DNA from: Mesorhizobium sp. Root102
GTDB taxonomy: Bacteria; Pseudomonadota; Alphaproteobacteria; Rhizobiales; Rhizobiaceae
DNA: 59,483 nucleotides
NCBI RefSeq assembly: GCF_001425625.1
Contig: NZ_LMCP01000021.1
Coordinates: 1 to 59,483 of the forward strand
Direction of reading: 5' to 3'
Shown: positions 8,334 to 16,577 of the stretch, piece by piece
Position numbering within the stretch: position 1 is the stretch's first letter
Layout: every line of letters starts with the position of its first letter
Notes under the pieces: generated by a model
The model's input: the letters and a program-made list of their open reading frames with translations, nothing else
What the model was told of the DNA's origin: nothing
Databases searched by the model: none
Translations under genes and position numbers: made by a program

Positions 8334-9539
8334 CTAGGCCATTCGGCCGGGATTGAGGACGTTCTTCGGGTCGAATTCCTGCTTCAGGCGCGCCGCCAAT
8401 GCGGCAAGTGCGGGCGGCTGCGGCTCGAACACCGGCAAGGCGGCGCGATGGGAAGGTGCCGCGCGCACCAGCGTCGCGTGGCCGCCGCCATGTTTCCTCA
8501 ACAGCCCGCGCAGCAGAGCGGCTTCCGGGTCGCCCTCTTCCATGCGCAACCACACCAGCCCGCCCTGCCAGTCATAGAAGGCGCTGACCGCCGCCTGCAT
8601 GCGCAGCGTCAGGACCATCTGGTGGCCCTGTCCCGGCGTCATCGACACGCGCCAGACCGGTTTCTCGCTGTTGTCGGCGAAGGGCCTGCAATCGCGCACA
8701 TCGCGCCAGATCAGCCGGGAAGCCTCACTGGCAATCTCCTCGAGCGGCCCGGCATTGCCGAGCAGCGTTTTCAGCGCGGCGATGCGGTAGGCGACGGAGG
8801 GGCCAAAGCCCTCGACACGCAGCAGCGTTGCGGCCTCGCTGCCGAGACTGCCGGCGGCGACGCGCGCGGCGATCCGCTCCGGCAGATGGGCGGCACTCGA
8901 CACTTCAGCACTCGAACCGAGCGCCATGGCCATGGCGGCAGCCGCCGCATCGTCGAGCAGGCCACGAATGGCGAGCGTGACTTCGGTTTCGGCGGCGGGC
9001 AGCACCTTGAAGGTGACGTCGGTGGACACGGCCAGCGTGCCCCAGCTGTTGGCCATCAGCTTGGACATGTCATAGCCGGTGACGTTCTTGACCACGCGGC
9101 CACCTGACTTGAAGGCCTCGCCGCGGCCGGACACCACATTGATGCCCAGAATATGATCGCGCGCCGCACCCGCCTTCAACCGGCGCGGGCCGGAAAGGTT
9201 GGCGCCGAGCACACCGCCGATCGTGCCTCTGCCAGCTTCGCCGCCGAGCAGCGGGCCGTAGTCCATCGGCTCGAAGGCAAGTTGCTGGCCGTTTTCCGCC
9301 AGCAGCTTCTCGATGTCGGCCAGCGGCGTGCCGGCCTTGGCCGACAGCACCAGTTCAGCCGGTTCATAAAGCGTGACGCCGGTGAGCCTCGACAGGTCGA
9401 GCGTGTGTTCGGTTTGCAGCGGACGGCCGATGCCACGCTTGGAACCGTGGCCAAGGATTTCGAACGGCGAACCTTCCGCCACGGCCCAGGCCACGGTGGA
9501 CAGGACTTCGTCTGACGTGGTTGGCGTGAAAGTGGTCAT
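8334..9539 (-). CDS. glcE: glycolate oxidase FAD-binding subunit
   Basis: Second flavin subunit of glycolate oxidase. The 401-residue product begins with a PCMH-type FAD domain (GHGSKRGIGRP, LSAKAGTPLADIEKLLAE, GGVLGANLSGPRRL) and ends with the conserved FDPKNVLNPGRM. It is upstream of glcF and downstream of glcD, but separated from glcD by a DUF559 ORF framed by inverted repeats. One repeat arm ends only 11 bases before the glcE ATG, so glcE expression may be affected by that insertion. Confidence 0.94.
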   Translation of the reverse strand: MTTFTPTTSDEVLSTVAWAVAEGSPFEILGHGSKRGIGRPLQTEHTLDLSRLTGVTLYEPAELVLSAKAGTPLADIEKLLAENGQQLAFEPMDYGPLLGGEAGRGTIGGVLGANLSGPRRLKAGAARDHILGINVVSGRGEAFKSGGRVVKNVTGYDMSKLMANSWGTLAVSTDVTFKVLPAAETEVTLAIRGLLDDAAAAAMAMALGSSAEVSSAAHLPERIAARVAAGSLGSEAATLLRVEGFGPSVAYRIAALKTLLGNAGPLEEIASEASRLIWRDVRDCRPFADNSEKPVWRVSMTPGQGHQMVLTLRMQAAVSAFYDWQGGLVWLRMEEGDPEAALLRGLLRKHGGGHATLVRAAPSHRAALPVFEPQPPALAALAARLKQEFDPKNVLNPGRMA

Positions 9540-9550
9540 GGTCGCCCCCT

Positions 9551-9612
9551 GTTCCTCGCCCCCGCGAAGCGGGAGAGAGGTGGCTCGGGCGAAGCCTGAG
9601 ACGGAGAGGGGG
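9551..9612. repeat. inverted repeat arm, glcE side of the DUF559 cassette
   Basis: Reads GTTCCTCGCCCCCGCGAAGC, then 13 extra bases, then CTCGGGCGAAGCCTGAGA and CGGAGAGGGGG. Apart from the 13-base insertion and a few mismatches it is the reverse complement of 10047-10094. The inner part folds as CTCGGGC-gaa-GCCTGAG. Together the arms frame the DUF559 ORF. Confidence 0.85.
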
Positions 9613-9644
9613 CTATCATAGGGCGTCGCCTTCGATCTTCTTGG

Positions 9645-10010
9645 TCACGAAAACGAACCTGAGGTCTGAGGCGATGACATCCTGGTGGAGCCGCCCTCCA
9701 GCGCAGCAAGAATGGTCTTGCAAACGCTCCGACGGCTCTTGAGTACGTCGGCGTTCCAGACCCGCACCACCGATAACCCTTCGCCTCGCATGAATTCGTC
9801 GCGTCGCCTGTCGTAGGAGTTGTCAGCATGCTGACTTCCATCTAGCTCGACGACAAGTTCTTTACTTCTGCAGGCGAAGTCTGCGAAATACGGTCCGATC
9901 GGCATCTGTCGGATGAATTTGTAGCCGCCTAGCCGTTTGGCCTTCAATTCGTTCCAAAGGGTTGCTTCCGCTTGGTTGTCGCCATGGCGAAGCGCGCGGG
10001 CACGGGTGAT
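9645..10010 (-). CDS. DUF559 / Vsr-like endonuclease-domain protein, start unclear
   Basis: DUF559 proteins share the fold of very-short-patch-repair endonucleases; their cellular role is not established. The conserved core is clear: RARALRHGDNQAEATLWNEL, then LGGYKF, QMPIGPYFADFAC, VVELDGSQH with its acidic and His residues, and VVRVWNADVL. The first standard start codon in frame is a TTG at 9947, which would cut off the conserved ARALR-LW helix. Homology-like sequence continues upstream in frame to about 10040, where the inverted repeat arm begins, with no ATG, GTG or TTG. The end given here marks coding similarity, not a proven start. The native start may have been lost to the repeat, or an earlier ATG in another frame is used after a frameshift. 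It lies alone between glcD and glcE. Confidence 0.7.
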   Translation of the reverse strand: MTRARALRHGDNQAEATLWNELKAKRLGGYKFIRQMPIGPYFADFACRSKELVVELDGSQHADNSYDRRRDEFMRGEGLSVVRVWNADVLKSRRSVCKTILAALEGGSTRMSSPQTSGSFS

Positions 10011-10046
10011 CTTTTCTGGCGAGCGTCGGCTTGGGACATCGGGCGT

Positions 10047-10094
10047 CCCCCTCTCCGTCTCGGGCTTCGCCCGAGCTTCGCGGGGGCGAGGAAC
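10047..10094. repeat. inverted repeat arm, glcD side of the DUF559 cassette
   Basis: Partner of 9551-9612 in the opposite orientation. It contains the perfect hairpin CTCGGGC-ttc-GCCCGAG and ends 24 bases from the glcD stop. The two arms and the ORF between them fill almost the whole glcD-glcE gap. Confidence 0.85.
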
Positions 10095-10117
10095 TCTCGT
10101 TTTGAGACGCCATCATC

Positions 10118-11614
10118 TCAAAACCTCGGAATGTCCGGGAACGGCAGCTTGCCGCCGGAAATGTGCATGCGGCCGAGTTCGGCGCAGCGGCGCAACTGCG
10201 GGAAGACCTTGCCGGGGTTGAGCAGGTGGTTGGGATCGAAGGCGCATTTGACCCGCATCTGCTGGTCGAGGTCGACCTGTGTGAACATTTCCGGCATCAG
10301 GTCGCGCTTCTCCACGCCCACCCCGTGTTCGCCGGTCAAGACGCCGCCGACCTTGACGCAGAGCCGCAATATGTCGGCGCCGAAACTTTCGGCCTTGTCG
10401 AGTTCGCCCGGCACATTGGCATCGTAGAGGATCAGCGGATGCAGATTGCCGTCGCCTGCGTGGAAGACATTGGCGACGCCGAGACCGTATTTTTCCGACA
10501 GCTCGCGCATACCGGCGAGCACACGCGGCAGCTCCTTGCGCGGGATGGTGCCGTCCATGCAGTAATAATCGGGCGAGATGCGGCCGACTGCGGGAAACGC
10601 CGCCTTGCGGCCGGCCCAGAAGCTCAACCGCTCCTGCTCGGACCGCGATATGCGGCAGGTGGTCGAGCCGTTCTTGTAGGCGATGGCCTCGACAAGGCCG
10701 ATCAGATGATCGACCTCGACGCCCGGCCCGTCGAGCTCGACGATCAGCAGCGCCTCGACATCGAGGGGATAGCCGGCATGGACGAAATCCTCGGCCGCGT
10801 GGATCGCAGGCCGGTCCATCATTTCCATGCCGCCCGGAATGATGCCAGCGCCGATGATGTCGGCGACGCACTGGCCGCCCTGCTCGCTGGTGGGAAAGCC
10901 GATCAGCAGCGCACGCGCCGTCTCCGGCTTCTTCAGGATACGCACGGTGACCTCGGTGACGAGGCCGAGCAGCCCTTCGGAGCCGGTCATGACGCCGAGC
11001 AGGTCATAACCTTCCGCGTCGAGGTGGCTGCCGCCCAGCCGCACCACCTCGCCGTTCATCAGCACCATCTCGATGCCGAGCACGTTGTTGGCGGTGAGGC
11101 CATATTTCAGGCAGTGGACGCCGCCGGAATTCTCCGCGACGTTGCCGCCGATCGAGCAGGCGATCTGGGAGGATGGATCGGGGGCGTAGTAAAAGCCCTC
11201 CTGCTCGACGGCGGTGGTGATGCCGAGATTGGTGACGCCCGGCTGGGCGACGACGACGCGATTGGGAAAATCGATCGCCAGGATACGGTTGAAGCGGCTC
11301 ATGACCAGCAGCACCGCGTCCTCGAGCGGCAGCGCGCCGCCCGACAGCGAGGTGCCGGAGCCCCGCGGCACAACCCGGATATTGCGGTCGTTGCAGTATT
11401 TCAGCACGCGCGAAACCTGCGCCACCGTTTGCGGCAGCACGACGACCAGCGGCAGCTGCCGATAGGCGGTCAGGCCATCGCTCTCGAAAGCACGCATGGA
11501 ATTGGCGGCGTCGACGACGCCCTCGCCCGGCACGATGATGCGCATGTCGGCGACGATCTCGTCGCGCCGCCGCATCGTGGCGTCGTCTGGTTTCGGCATG
11601 GCTAGGCCGGACAT
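10118..11614 (-). CDS. glcD: glycolate oxidase FAD-linked subunit
   Basis: Catalytic flavin subunit of glycolate oxidase, turning glycolate (and often D-lactate) into glyoxylate. The product is about 498 residues, with the PCMH FAD domain (VPRGSGTSLSGGALP, GGNVAENSGGVHCLKYG) and the C-terminal oxidase domain (NVFHAGDGNLHPLI, GEHGVGVEKRDLM, CAFDPNHLLNPGKVFP). The ATG at 11614 is chosen because GAGG lies 8 bases before it; the ATG at 11626 has no such site and lies close to the operator-like palindrome at 11635-11657. First gene of the glcD-glcE-glcF set. Confidence 0.94.
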   Translation of the reverse strand: MSGLAMPKPDDATMRRRDEIVADMRIIVPGEGVVDAANSMRAFESDGLTAYRQLPLVVVLPQTVAQVSRVLKYCNDRNIRVVPRGSGTSLSGGALPLEDAVLLVMSRFNRILAIDFPNRVVVAQPGVTNLGITTAVEQEGFYYAPDPSSQIACSIGGNVAENSGGVHCLKYGLTANNVLGIEMVLMNGEVVRLGGSHLDAEGYDLLGVMTGSEGLLGLVTEVTVRILKKPETARALLIGFPTSEQGGQCVADIIGAGIIPGGMEMMDRPAIHAAEDFVHAGYPLDVEALLIVELDGPGVEVDHLIGLVEAIAYKNGSTTCRISRSEQERLSFWAGRKAAFPAVGRISPDYYCMDGTIPRKELPRVLAGMRELSEKYGLGVANVFHAGDGNLHPLILYDANVPGELDKAESFGADILRLCVKVGGVLTGEHGVGVEKRDLMPEMFTQVDLDQQMRVKCAFDPNHLLNPGKVFPQLRRCAELGRMHISGGKLPFPDIPRF

Positions 11615-11634
11615 CAACAGCCTCATTTCGCTTG

Positions 11635-11657
11635 ACTGGTCAAAATCTTTTACCAGT
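11635..11657 (-). promoter_or_regulatory. operator-like palindrome before glcD
   Basis: ACTGGT and ACCAGT form a perfect 6-bp inverted repeat across an 11-base AT-rich spacer. The rightmost 6 bases and much of the spacer recur, with the same geometry, at 13217-13239 before the GntR regulator gene. This suggests a shared binding site for that regulator. Inference from position and similarity only. Confidence 0.55.
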
Positions 11658-11760
11658 GAAGCGCGTTGGTTGCAAATCCTGCCTTGGTCGGGAATCCAGC
11701 CTCATGGTCGAGACAGGCTTCCGCAGCGGCAATCTGCCGCTGCCTCGCCTGGCTGTTCTG

Positions 11761-13083
11761 CTATTCGCCCGCCAGCTTGCCGGGTTCGGAATGCATCCGC
11801 CGCACGCGGCGCACGCCCCACCAGACCAGCAGGATGGCGACCGGCACCGAAGCGGCGGTAATGATCTCTGGCGCGAAGGCATGGCCGAAGATCGAGGCAC
11901 CCTTGGCGACATAGCCGATGAGGCCCACGACGTAGTAGGAGACGGCGGCGACCGAGAGGCCTTCGACGGTTTGCTGCAGGCGCAGTTGCAAGCGGGCGCG
12001 GTTGTTCATCGAGGCGAGCAGGTCGCGGTTCTGCTTCTCGACCTCGACATCGACCCAGGTGCGCAGCAGCGTCGTGGCGCGAGTCAGTTTTCGCGAAAGG
12101 TTGGCTTGCCGCTCCTCGACCGAGCGGCAGGTGCGCATGGCTGGTGCTACACGTCGCTGCAGGAACCCACCCCAGGTGTCGTAGCCGGGCACGGCTTCTT
12201 CCTCGAGCGCTTCCAGCCGCTCGACGACGATGCCGTCATAGGCGCGGCTGGCGCCAAAGCGGTAGAGACTCGACGCCGCGTCGGCTTCCAGTTCCGCGGC
12301 AAGTTCGGTCAGGTCGGCCAGCAAGGTCTGACTGTCTCGCGTCTCGGCGACCTTCATCTCCCGTGTGGTCTGCGCCAGCCGGTCCTCGATGCGGCGGGCG
12401 CGGCCGGACAAGTTCAGCGCCAGCGGCAGGCCAAGCATGGCCAGCGTGCGATAGGTCTCGATGTCGATCAGCCGCTGTGACAACGCGCCAGTGCGCGCCG
12501 GGGTCAGGCCGCGATCGAGCACCAGCATGCGGGTCATGCCGTCGCCATCCTGGCGGAAGTCGGTGACGATGGCGGCGTTGCCGCGCTCGACCAGCGAGTA
12601 GCACAGGCTGGTCGGATCAAAGCCGGCGATCAGTCTTTCGCTGACCTGCGTCCATTTGCGGATTTCGAGCCGGATGCCGGAAATCACGGTGCCTGGAGGT
12701 GAGAAACCGTTGCCGAAGGGCGAATCTTCCTGCGTCCTGCCGCTTTCGGAGAGCGGCCCTTCCCACAGATAGGTCGAGAACTCGGTATGCCGCTCCCAGC
12801 GCAGCGAGCCCTTGCCCCATTTCATGGCGTGGTGGCGAGCCTGGCGGTCGGGTGCGGCGATGCCGAGGCGTCGCGATAGTTCGGAAAGCACGGCCATGTC
12901 GACGCCGGAGCCGCCCTCGGTCATGAAGGCGAGTTGCACCAGGACGCGTGGCTTTTCGATCAGCGGATGCGGCCGGGCATGGACCTCACCGAGCGCGCCG
13001 GGCCGGCCCTCATGTGCGGGAAACCCCATGACGCTGCCCTTGGCGCGCGGCTGGAATTCGAGATTGGACGGGTCGTCTGACAC
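11761..13083 (-). CDS. DUF3422 family membrane protein
   Basis: A 440-residue protein of the DUF3422 family, of unknown function. The N-terminal region has the typical HEGRPGALGEVHARPHPLI stretch. The middle is alpha-helical with likely coiled coils (REMKVAETRDSQTLLADL and the SVEERQANLSRKLTRATTLL region). Two hydrophobic segments lie at the C-terminus (about residues 370-420), so it is probably anchored in the inner membrane by its tail. The GTG start at 13083 follows GGGGGA at good spacing; the longer frame to 13269 would run into the regulator's upstream region. It lies between glcD and the GntR gene but has no known link to glycolate. Confidence 0.85.
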   Translation of the reverse strand: MSDDPSNLEFQPRAKGSVMGFPAHEGRPGALGEVHARPHPLIEKPRVLVQLAFMTEGGSGVDMAVLSELSRRLGIAAPDRQARHHAMKWGKGSLRWERHTEFSTYLWEGPLSESGRTQEDSPFGNGFSPPGTVISGIRLEIRKWTQVSERLIAGFDPTSLCYSLVERGNAAIVTDFRQDGDGMTRMLVLDRGLTPARTGALSQRLIDIETYRTLAMLGLPLALNLSGRARRIEDRLAQTTREMKVAETRDSQTLLADLTELAAELEADAASSLYRFGASRAYDGIVVERLEALEEEAVPGYDTWGGFLQRRVAPAMRTCRSVEERQANLSRKLTRATTLLRTWVDVEVEKQNRDLLASMNNRARLQLRLQQTVEGLSVAAVSYYVVGLIGYVAKGASIFGHAFAPEIITAASVPVAILLVWWGVRRVRRMHSEPGKLAGE

Positions 13084-13216
13084 GGCTTGTCCCCCGGGCT
13101 TCTTTGAACCCTCTTGCACTCGCGTCCCTCTAGAGCCAATGGCCAGATGACGCAAACAGCAAAGTTTAGCTGAGGATGATATGGCGCCAAGCGGCAAATT
13201 CCACATGCTTCGGCCA

Positions 13217-13239
13217 ATTGGATAAATAATTTGACCAGT
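13217..13239 (+). promoter_or_regulatory. operator-like palindrome before the GntR regulator
   Basis: ATTGGA and ACCAGT with an 11-base AT-rich spacer, matching the perfect palindrome before glcD (ACTGGT-N11-ACCAGT). A TTG that could start the GntR frame overlaps this site, which argues for the later start at 13293. Likely autoregulation; inference. Confidence 0.5.
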
Positions 13240-13292
13240 TGGCGACGCAGGCTTTATCCTGCGCGACACCGGTTCACCTTCCAGGCATTCTG

Positions 13293-14096
13293 TTGAGCGA
13301 CATTTTTTCCAGGATCGAGCATTCGCGAACCGCCGACGAGGTGATGCAGCAGATCGAGAGCCTCATCCTCGAAGGCGTGCTGCGCACCGGCGACCGGCTG
13401 CCGGGCGAGCGCGAGCTTGCACGGCAGTTCGACGTGTCGCGGCCGATCCTGCGCGACGCACTGAAAGCGCTGGAAGGGCGCGGCCTTCTGACGACAAGGC
13501 CCGGCGGCGGCACGCATGTCGCCGATGTCATCGGCCAGCTGTTCACCAAGCCGGTGACGGACCTGATCTCGATGCACCGCAAGGCTGTGACCGACTATCT
13601 GGAATACCGCCGCGAGATCGAAGGGGTGGCGGCTGAATACGCGGCGCGGCGCGCCACGCCAGACGACATGGCGCTGCTCGACAAGATCATGGCACGCATG
13701 GACGATGCGCACCGGACCGGCGACTTCGACGACGAGGCCGAAATCGACGTCGAGTTCCACCACGCGATCTGCGAATGCGCGCACAATATCATCCTTTTGC
13801 ACACGCTGCGCTCCTGCTATCGGCTGTTGTCGGAAGGCGTGTTCCAGAACCGGCTGATGGTGTTCACCGTGCCCGGCGCGCGCGAGGCGCTGCTTGCGCA
13901 GCACCGGGCGATCCATGCAGCGGTGAAGGCCGGCGACCCCGCCGCTGCCCGGCAAGCGGCGATGGACCACATCACCTATGTTGAACGGTCAATGGCGGAG
14001 GCCGAGCGCAGCGGTGACTGGCAGCGCGTCTCGCGGTTGCGGCTGAAGCAGCGCGTCGACGCCACCGATACCGAACCTGCACGCAAACGCTCCTAG
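13293..14096 (+). CDS. FadR-subfamily GntR transcriptional regulator (LldR/GlcC-like)
   Basis: A DNA-binding repressor or activator. An N-terminal winged helix (EVMQQIESLILEGVLRTGDRLPGERELARQF, given in family terms) is followed by an FCD ligand domain with the metal-binding His and acidic pattern (EFHHAICECAHN, QHRAIHAAVKAGD). It lies 19 bases upstream of lldD on the same strand, so it probably controls lactate or 2-hydroxyacid use, and the operator pair suggests glcD too. The TTG start at 13293 is preferred over the TTG at 13239 because the latter lies in the operator; the exact start is uncertain. Confidence 0.88.
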   Translation: MSDIFSRIEHSRTADEVMQQIESLILEGVLRTGDRLPGERELARQFDVSRPILRDALKALEGRGLLTTRPGGGTHVADVIGQLFTKPVTDLISMHRKAVTDYLEYRREIEGVAAEYAARRATPDDMALLDKIMARMDDAHRTGDFDDEAEIDVEFHHAICECAHNIILLHTLRSCYRLLSEGVFQNRLMVFTVPGAREALLAQHRAIHAAVKAGDPAAARQAAMDHITYVERSMAEAERSGDWQRVSRLRLKQRVDATDTEPARKRS

Positions 14097-14115
14097 TCAT
14101 CGAAACGGGAAGCCC

Positions 14116-15252
14116 ATGAGCCAAATCCTGACCATCGCCGACCTCAAGGACCTCGCGCGCCGGCGTGTGCCGAAGATGTTCTTCGACTATGCCGATTCCG
14201 GCGCCTGGACCGAGAGCACCTACCGGGCCAACGAGGAGGATTTCGGCAAGATCAAGTTCCGCCAGCGCGTGCTGGTCGACATGAGCAACCGCTCGCTGGA
14301 ATCGACTATGATTGGTGAAAAGGTGGCAATGCCCGTGGCGCTGGCGCCGACCGGCCTGACCGGCATGCAGCACGCCGATGGCGAGATGCTGGCGGCGCAG
14401 GCGGCGGAGGAATTCGGCGTGCCGTTCACCCTGTCGACGATGAGCATCTGCTCGATCGAGGATGTCGCCTCCGTCACCAAGAAGCCGTTCTGGTTCCAGC
14501 TTTATGTGCTGCGCGACAAGGATTTCGTGATCAATCTGATCGACCGGGCAAAGGCGGCGAAATGCTCGGCGCTGGTGCTGACGCTCGATCTGCAGATTCT
14601 CGGCCAGCGCCACAAGGATGTCCGCAACGGCTTGTCGGCGCCGCCCAAGATGACACTAGCCAACATTGCCAACATCGCCATGCGCCCACGCTGGTTGATG
14701 GGCATTGCCGGCACGAAGCGCCGCACCTTCCGCAACATTGTCGGTCATGCCAAGGGTGTCGGCGACGTCTCATCTCTGGGTTCATGGACGAACGAGCAGT
14801 TCGATCCGCATCTGTCGTGGAAGGATGTCGCCTGGATCAAGGAGCGCTGGGGCGGCAAGCTGATCCTGAAAGGCATTCTCGACAAGGAGGACGCGCTGAT
14901 GGCGGCCAAGACCGGCGCCGACGCGATCGTCGTTTCCAACCATGGCGGGCGCCAGCTCGACGGCGCATCGTCGTCGATCATGGCACTGGAGGAGATTGCC
15001 GATGCAGTCGGCGACAGGATCGAGGTGCATATGGATGGCGGCATCCGTTCGGGACAGGACGTTCTGAAGGCGCTCTGCCTCGGCGCCAAGGGCACCTATA
15101 TCGGCCGGCCATTTCTTTACGGGCTGGGTGCACTTGGCAAGGAAGGAGTTACCAAGGCATTGGAAATCATCCGCAAGGAGATGGACATCACGCTGGCGCT
15201 GTGCGGAAAGCGTCTGGTCACCGACATGGGCAAGGACCAGCTCCGGCGCTAG
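14116..15252 (+). CDS. lldD: L-lactate dehydrogenase / alpha-hydroxyacid oxidase, FMN-dependent
   Basis: Oxidises L-lactate or a related 2-hydroxyacid with FMN and passes electrons to the respiratory chain. A 378-residue TIM-barrel protein with the family signature SNHGGRQLDG (active-site His, about residues 275-284), the phosphate-binding loops DGGIRSGQDVLKAL and GRPFLYGLGA, and the N-terminal FDYADSGAWTE. It follows the GntR gene closely and is probably its target. The family also includes glycolate oxidases, so the true substrate may be another 2-hydroxyacid. Confidence 0.92.
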   Translation: MSQILTIADLKDLARRRVPKMFFDYADSGAWTESTYRANEEDFGKIKFRQRVLVDMSNRSLESTMIGEKVAMPVALAPTGLTGMQHADGEMLAAQAAEEFGVPFTLSTMSICSIEDVASVTKKPFWFQLYVLRDKDFVINLIDRAKAAKCSALVLTLDLQILGQRHKDVRNGLSAPPKMTLANIANIAMRPRWLMGIAGTKRRTFRNIVGHAKGVGDVSSLGSWTNEQFDPHLSWKDVAWIKERWGGKLILKGILDKEDALMAAKTGADAIVVSNHGGRQLDGASSSIMALEEIADAVGDRIEVHMDGGIRSGQDVLKALCLGAKGTYIGRPFLYGLGALGKEGVTKALEIIRKEMDITLALCGKRLVTDMGKDQLRR

Positions 15253-15289
15253 AGTTCCGTGACAGCCAGACCACGGAGACGACAAGACG

Positions 15290-16099
15290 TTGACGGAGCC
15301 CGGCATCCATTTTCTCGACGCGCATGGGCCGGACGGCATGCGTCTTTATGCGATTGGCGACGTCCACGGCCGGCTCGACCTGCTGGCCGCCATGCATCAG
15401 CGCATCAAGGCCGAGATCGAGCAGGTGGCGCCTGCCGACTGGCGCATCATCCATCTTGGCGACTATGTCGACCGCGGGCCGGACTCAAAGGGCGTCATCG
15501 ACTTCCTGATCGAAGCGCGACAGCGCGACCCGCGTCACCTGACGCTGGCCGGCAACCACGACATCGGCTTTCTCGATTTTCTCAAGACCCCCGACCCGGA
15601 GGGGCTTTTCATCCGGTTTGGCGGCATCCAGACGGCGCAGTCCTATGGCGTGGCGATCAGTGAAGGCACCAACGCGTGGTTCGGCAAGGCCGAGTCCGCC
15701 GTGCGCAAAGGACATCAGGCACTGGTCGAGGCCGTGCCGCAAAGCCACATCGACTTCCTGCGGTCGCTGCCGTTTTCGGTGACGCTGGGCGACTTTTTCT
15801 TCTGCCATGCCGGCATCCGGCCAGGCATCGCGCTGGAAAGGCAAAACCCGCAGGATCTGGTCTGGATCCGCGACATCTTCCACAACCATCCCGGCCTCTA
15901 TCCGAAGATCGTGGTGCACGGCCACACGCCGGTGCCGGAGGCAGAGGTGATGGCCAACCGCGTCAATGTCGACACGCTCGCCTGGCAATCAGGCATGCTG
16001 ACCGCGCTTGTCGTCGACGGCGCGGACAAACGCATCCTGACAATGACGATCAAGAAACCTGCGACGATCAAGAAGCCCGGGACTATAAAAGAGGCTTGA
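15290..16099 (+). CDS. PPP-type serine/threonine phosphatase or ApaH-like metallophosphatase
   Basis: A two-metal phosphoesterase. All PPP motifs are present in order: GDVHGRLDLL (about residues 23-32), GDYVDRGPDSKGV, LAGNHDIGFLD, FCHAGIRPG and VVHGHTPVPEAEV. The natural substrate could be a phosphoprotein or a dinucleotide; the sequence does not decide. The start is a TTG at 15290; an ATG at 15338, seven residues before the first motif, is also possible. It follows lldD by about 37 bases and may be co-transcribed. The C-terminus is a short Lys/Thr-rich repeat tail. Confidence 0.87.
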   Translation: MTEPGIHFLDAHGPDGMRLYAIGDVHGRLDLLAAMHQRIKAEIEQVAPADWRIIHLGDYVDRGPDSKGVIDFLIEARQRDPRHLTLAGNHDIGFLDFLKTPDPEGLFIRFGGIQTAQSYGVAISEGTNAWFGKAESAVRKGHQALVEAVPQSHIDFLRSLPFSVTLGDFFFCHAGIRPGIALERQNPQDLVWIRDIFHNHPGLYPKIVVHGHTPVPEAEVMANRVNVDTLAWQSGMLTALVVDGADKRILTMTIKKPATIKKPGTIKEA

Positions 16100-16152
16100 G
16101 CGCGGCGTGTCCGAGGACCAAAGACGCTCGGGCTTGTGGCGCAGCCCCGGCT

Positions 16153-16293
16153 TTAGCGAAGCGAGGCGGTGACGCCGTAGCCGTCGACGGCGTTGTGGTT
16201 GTTGGCTGCGTCGGCGGCATAAATGCCGAGGCCGCACAGCACGATCGCGGATACCATGGCAAAGGACAGAAGCGCTGCTTTCACGGACGTCAT
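16153..16293 (-). CDS. 46-residue exported or membrane-anchored small protein
   Basis: A short frame beginning MTSVKAALLSFAMVSAIVL and ending NHNAVDGYGVTASLR. Residues 4-24 are a hydrophobic signal or anchor segment, with an AADA site that signal peptidase could cut. AGAG lies a few bases before the ATG. It sits convergent with the phosphatase gene in an otherwise empty 470-base gap. No function is known. The composition (a clean signal sequence with a polar tail) supports a real gene. Confidence 0.6.
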   Translation of the reverse strand: MTSVKAALLSFAMVSAIVLCGLGIYAADAANNHNAVDGYGVTASLR

Positions 16294-16577
16294 CTCTTGT
16301 TGAGCTTTCTGCATCTGTGCACGAGGCGGTTACCAATGCGTTGAAACGGAGAATTCGCTTCAAAGTTTCGACGATTTCGCGCTTCTAGGCATATTCTGTA
16401 TCAACGGTGTGTCGCGCGGGTCACACAAAAGGTTCATCGCGGTTGCACAAGAGATGCAGAGCGCGCGCCTTCTACGCCGGCGGGCGGACACAAGCCAACG
16501 ATGAAAAGTGTTTTCCCCGGCGGTTTTACCGCCGCGTGCTAATTATGTCACGCGGCAGGGCACTGGGGGATGGATGC

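Noticed and set aside
10163..11605. 480-codon plus-strand frame opposite glcD
   Set aside because: It mirrors the glcD frame, is rich in His, Gln and Asp as expected for an antisense GC-rich frame, and shows no domain.
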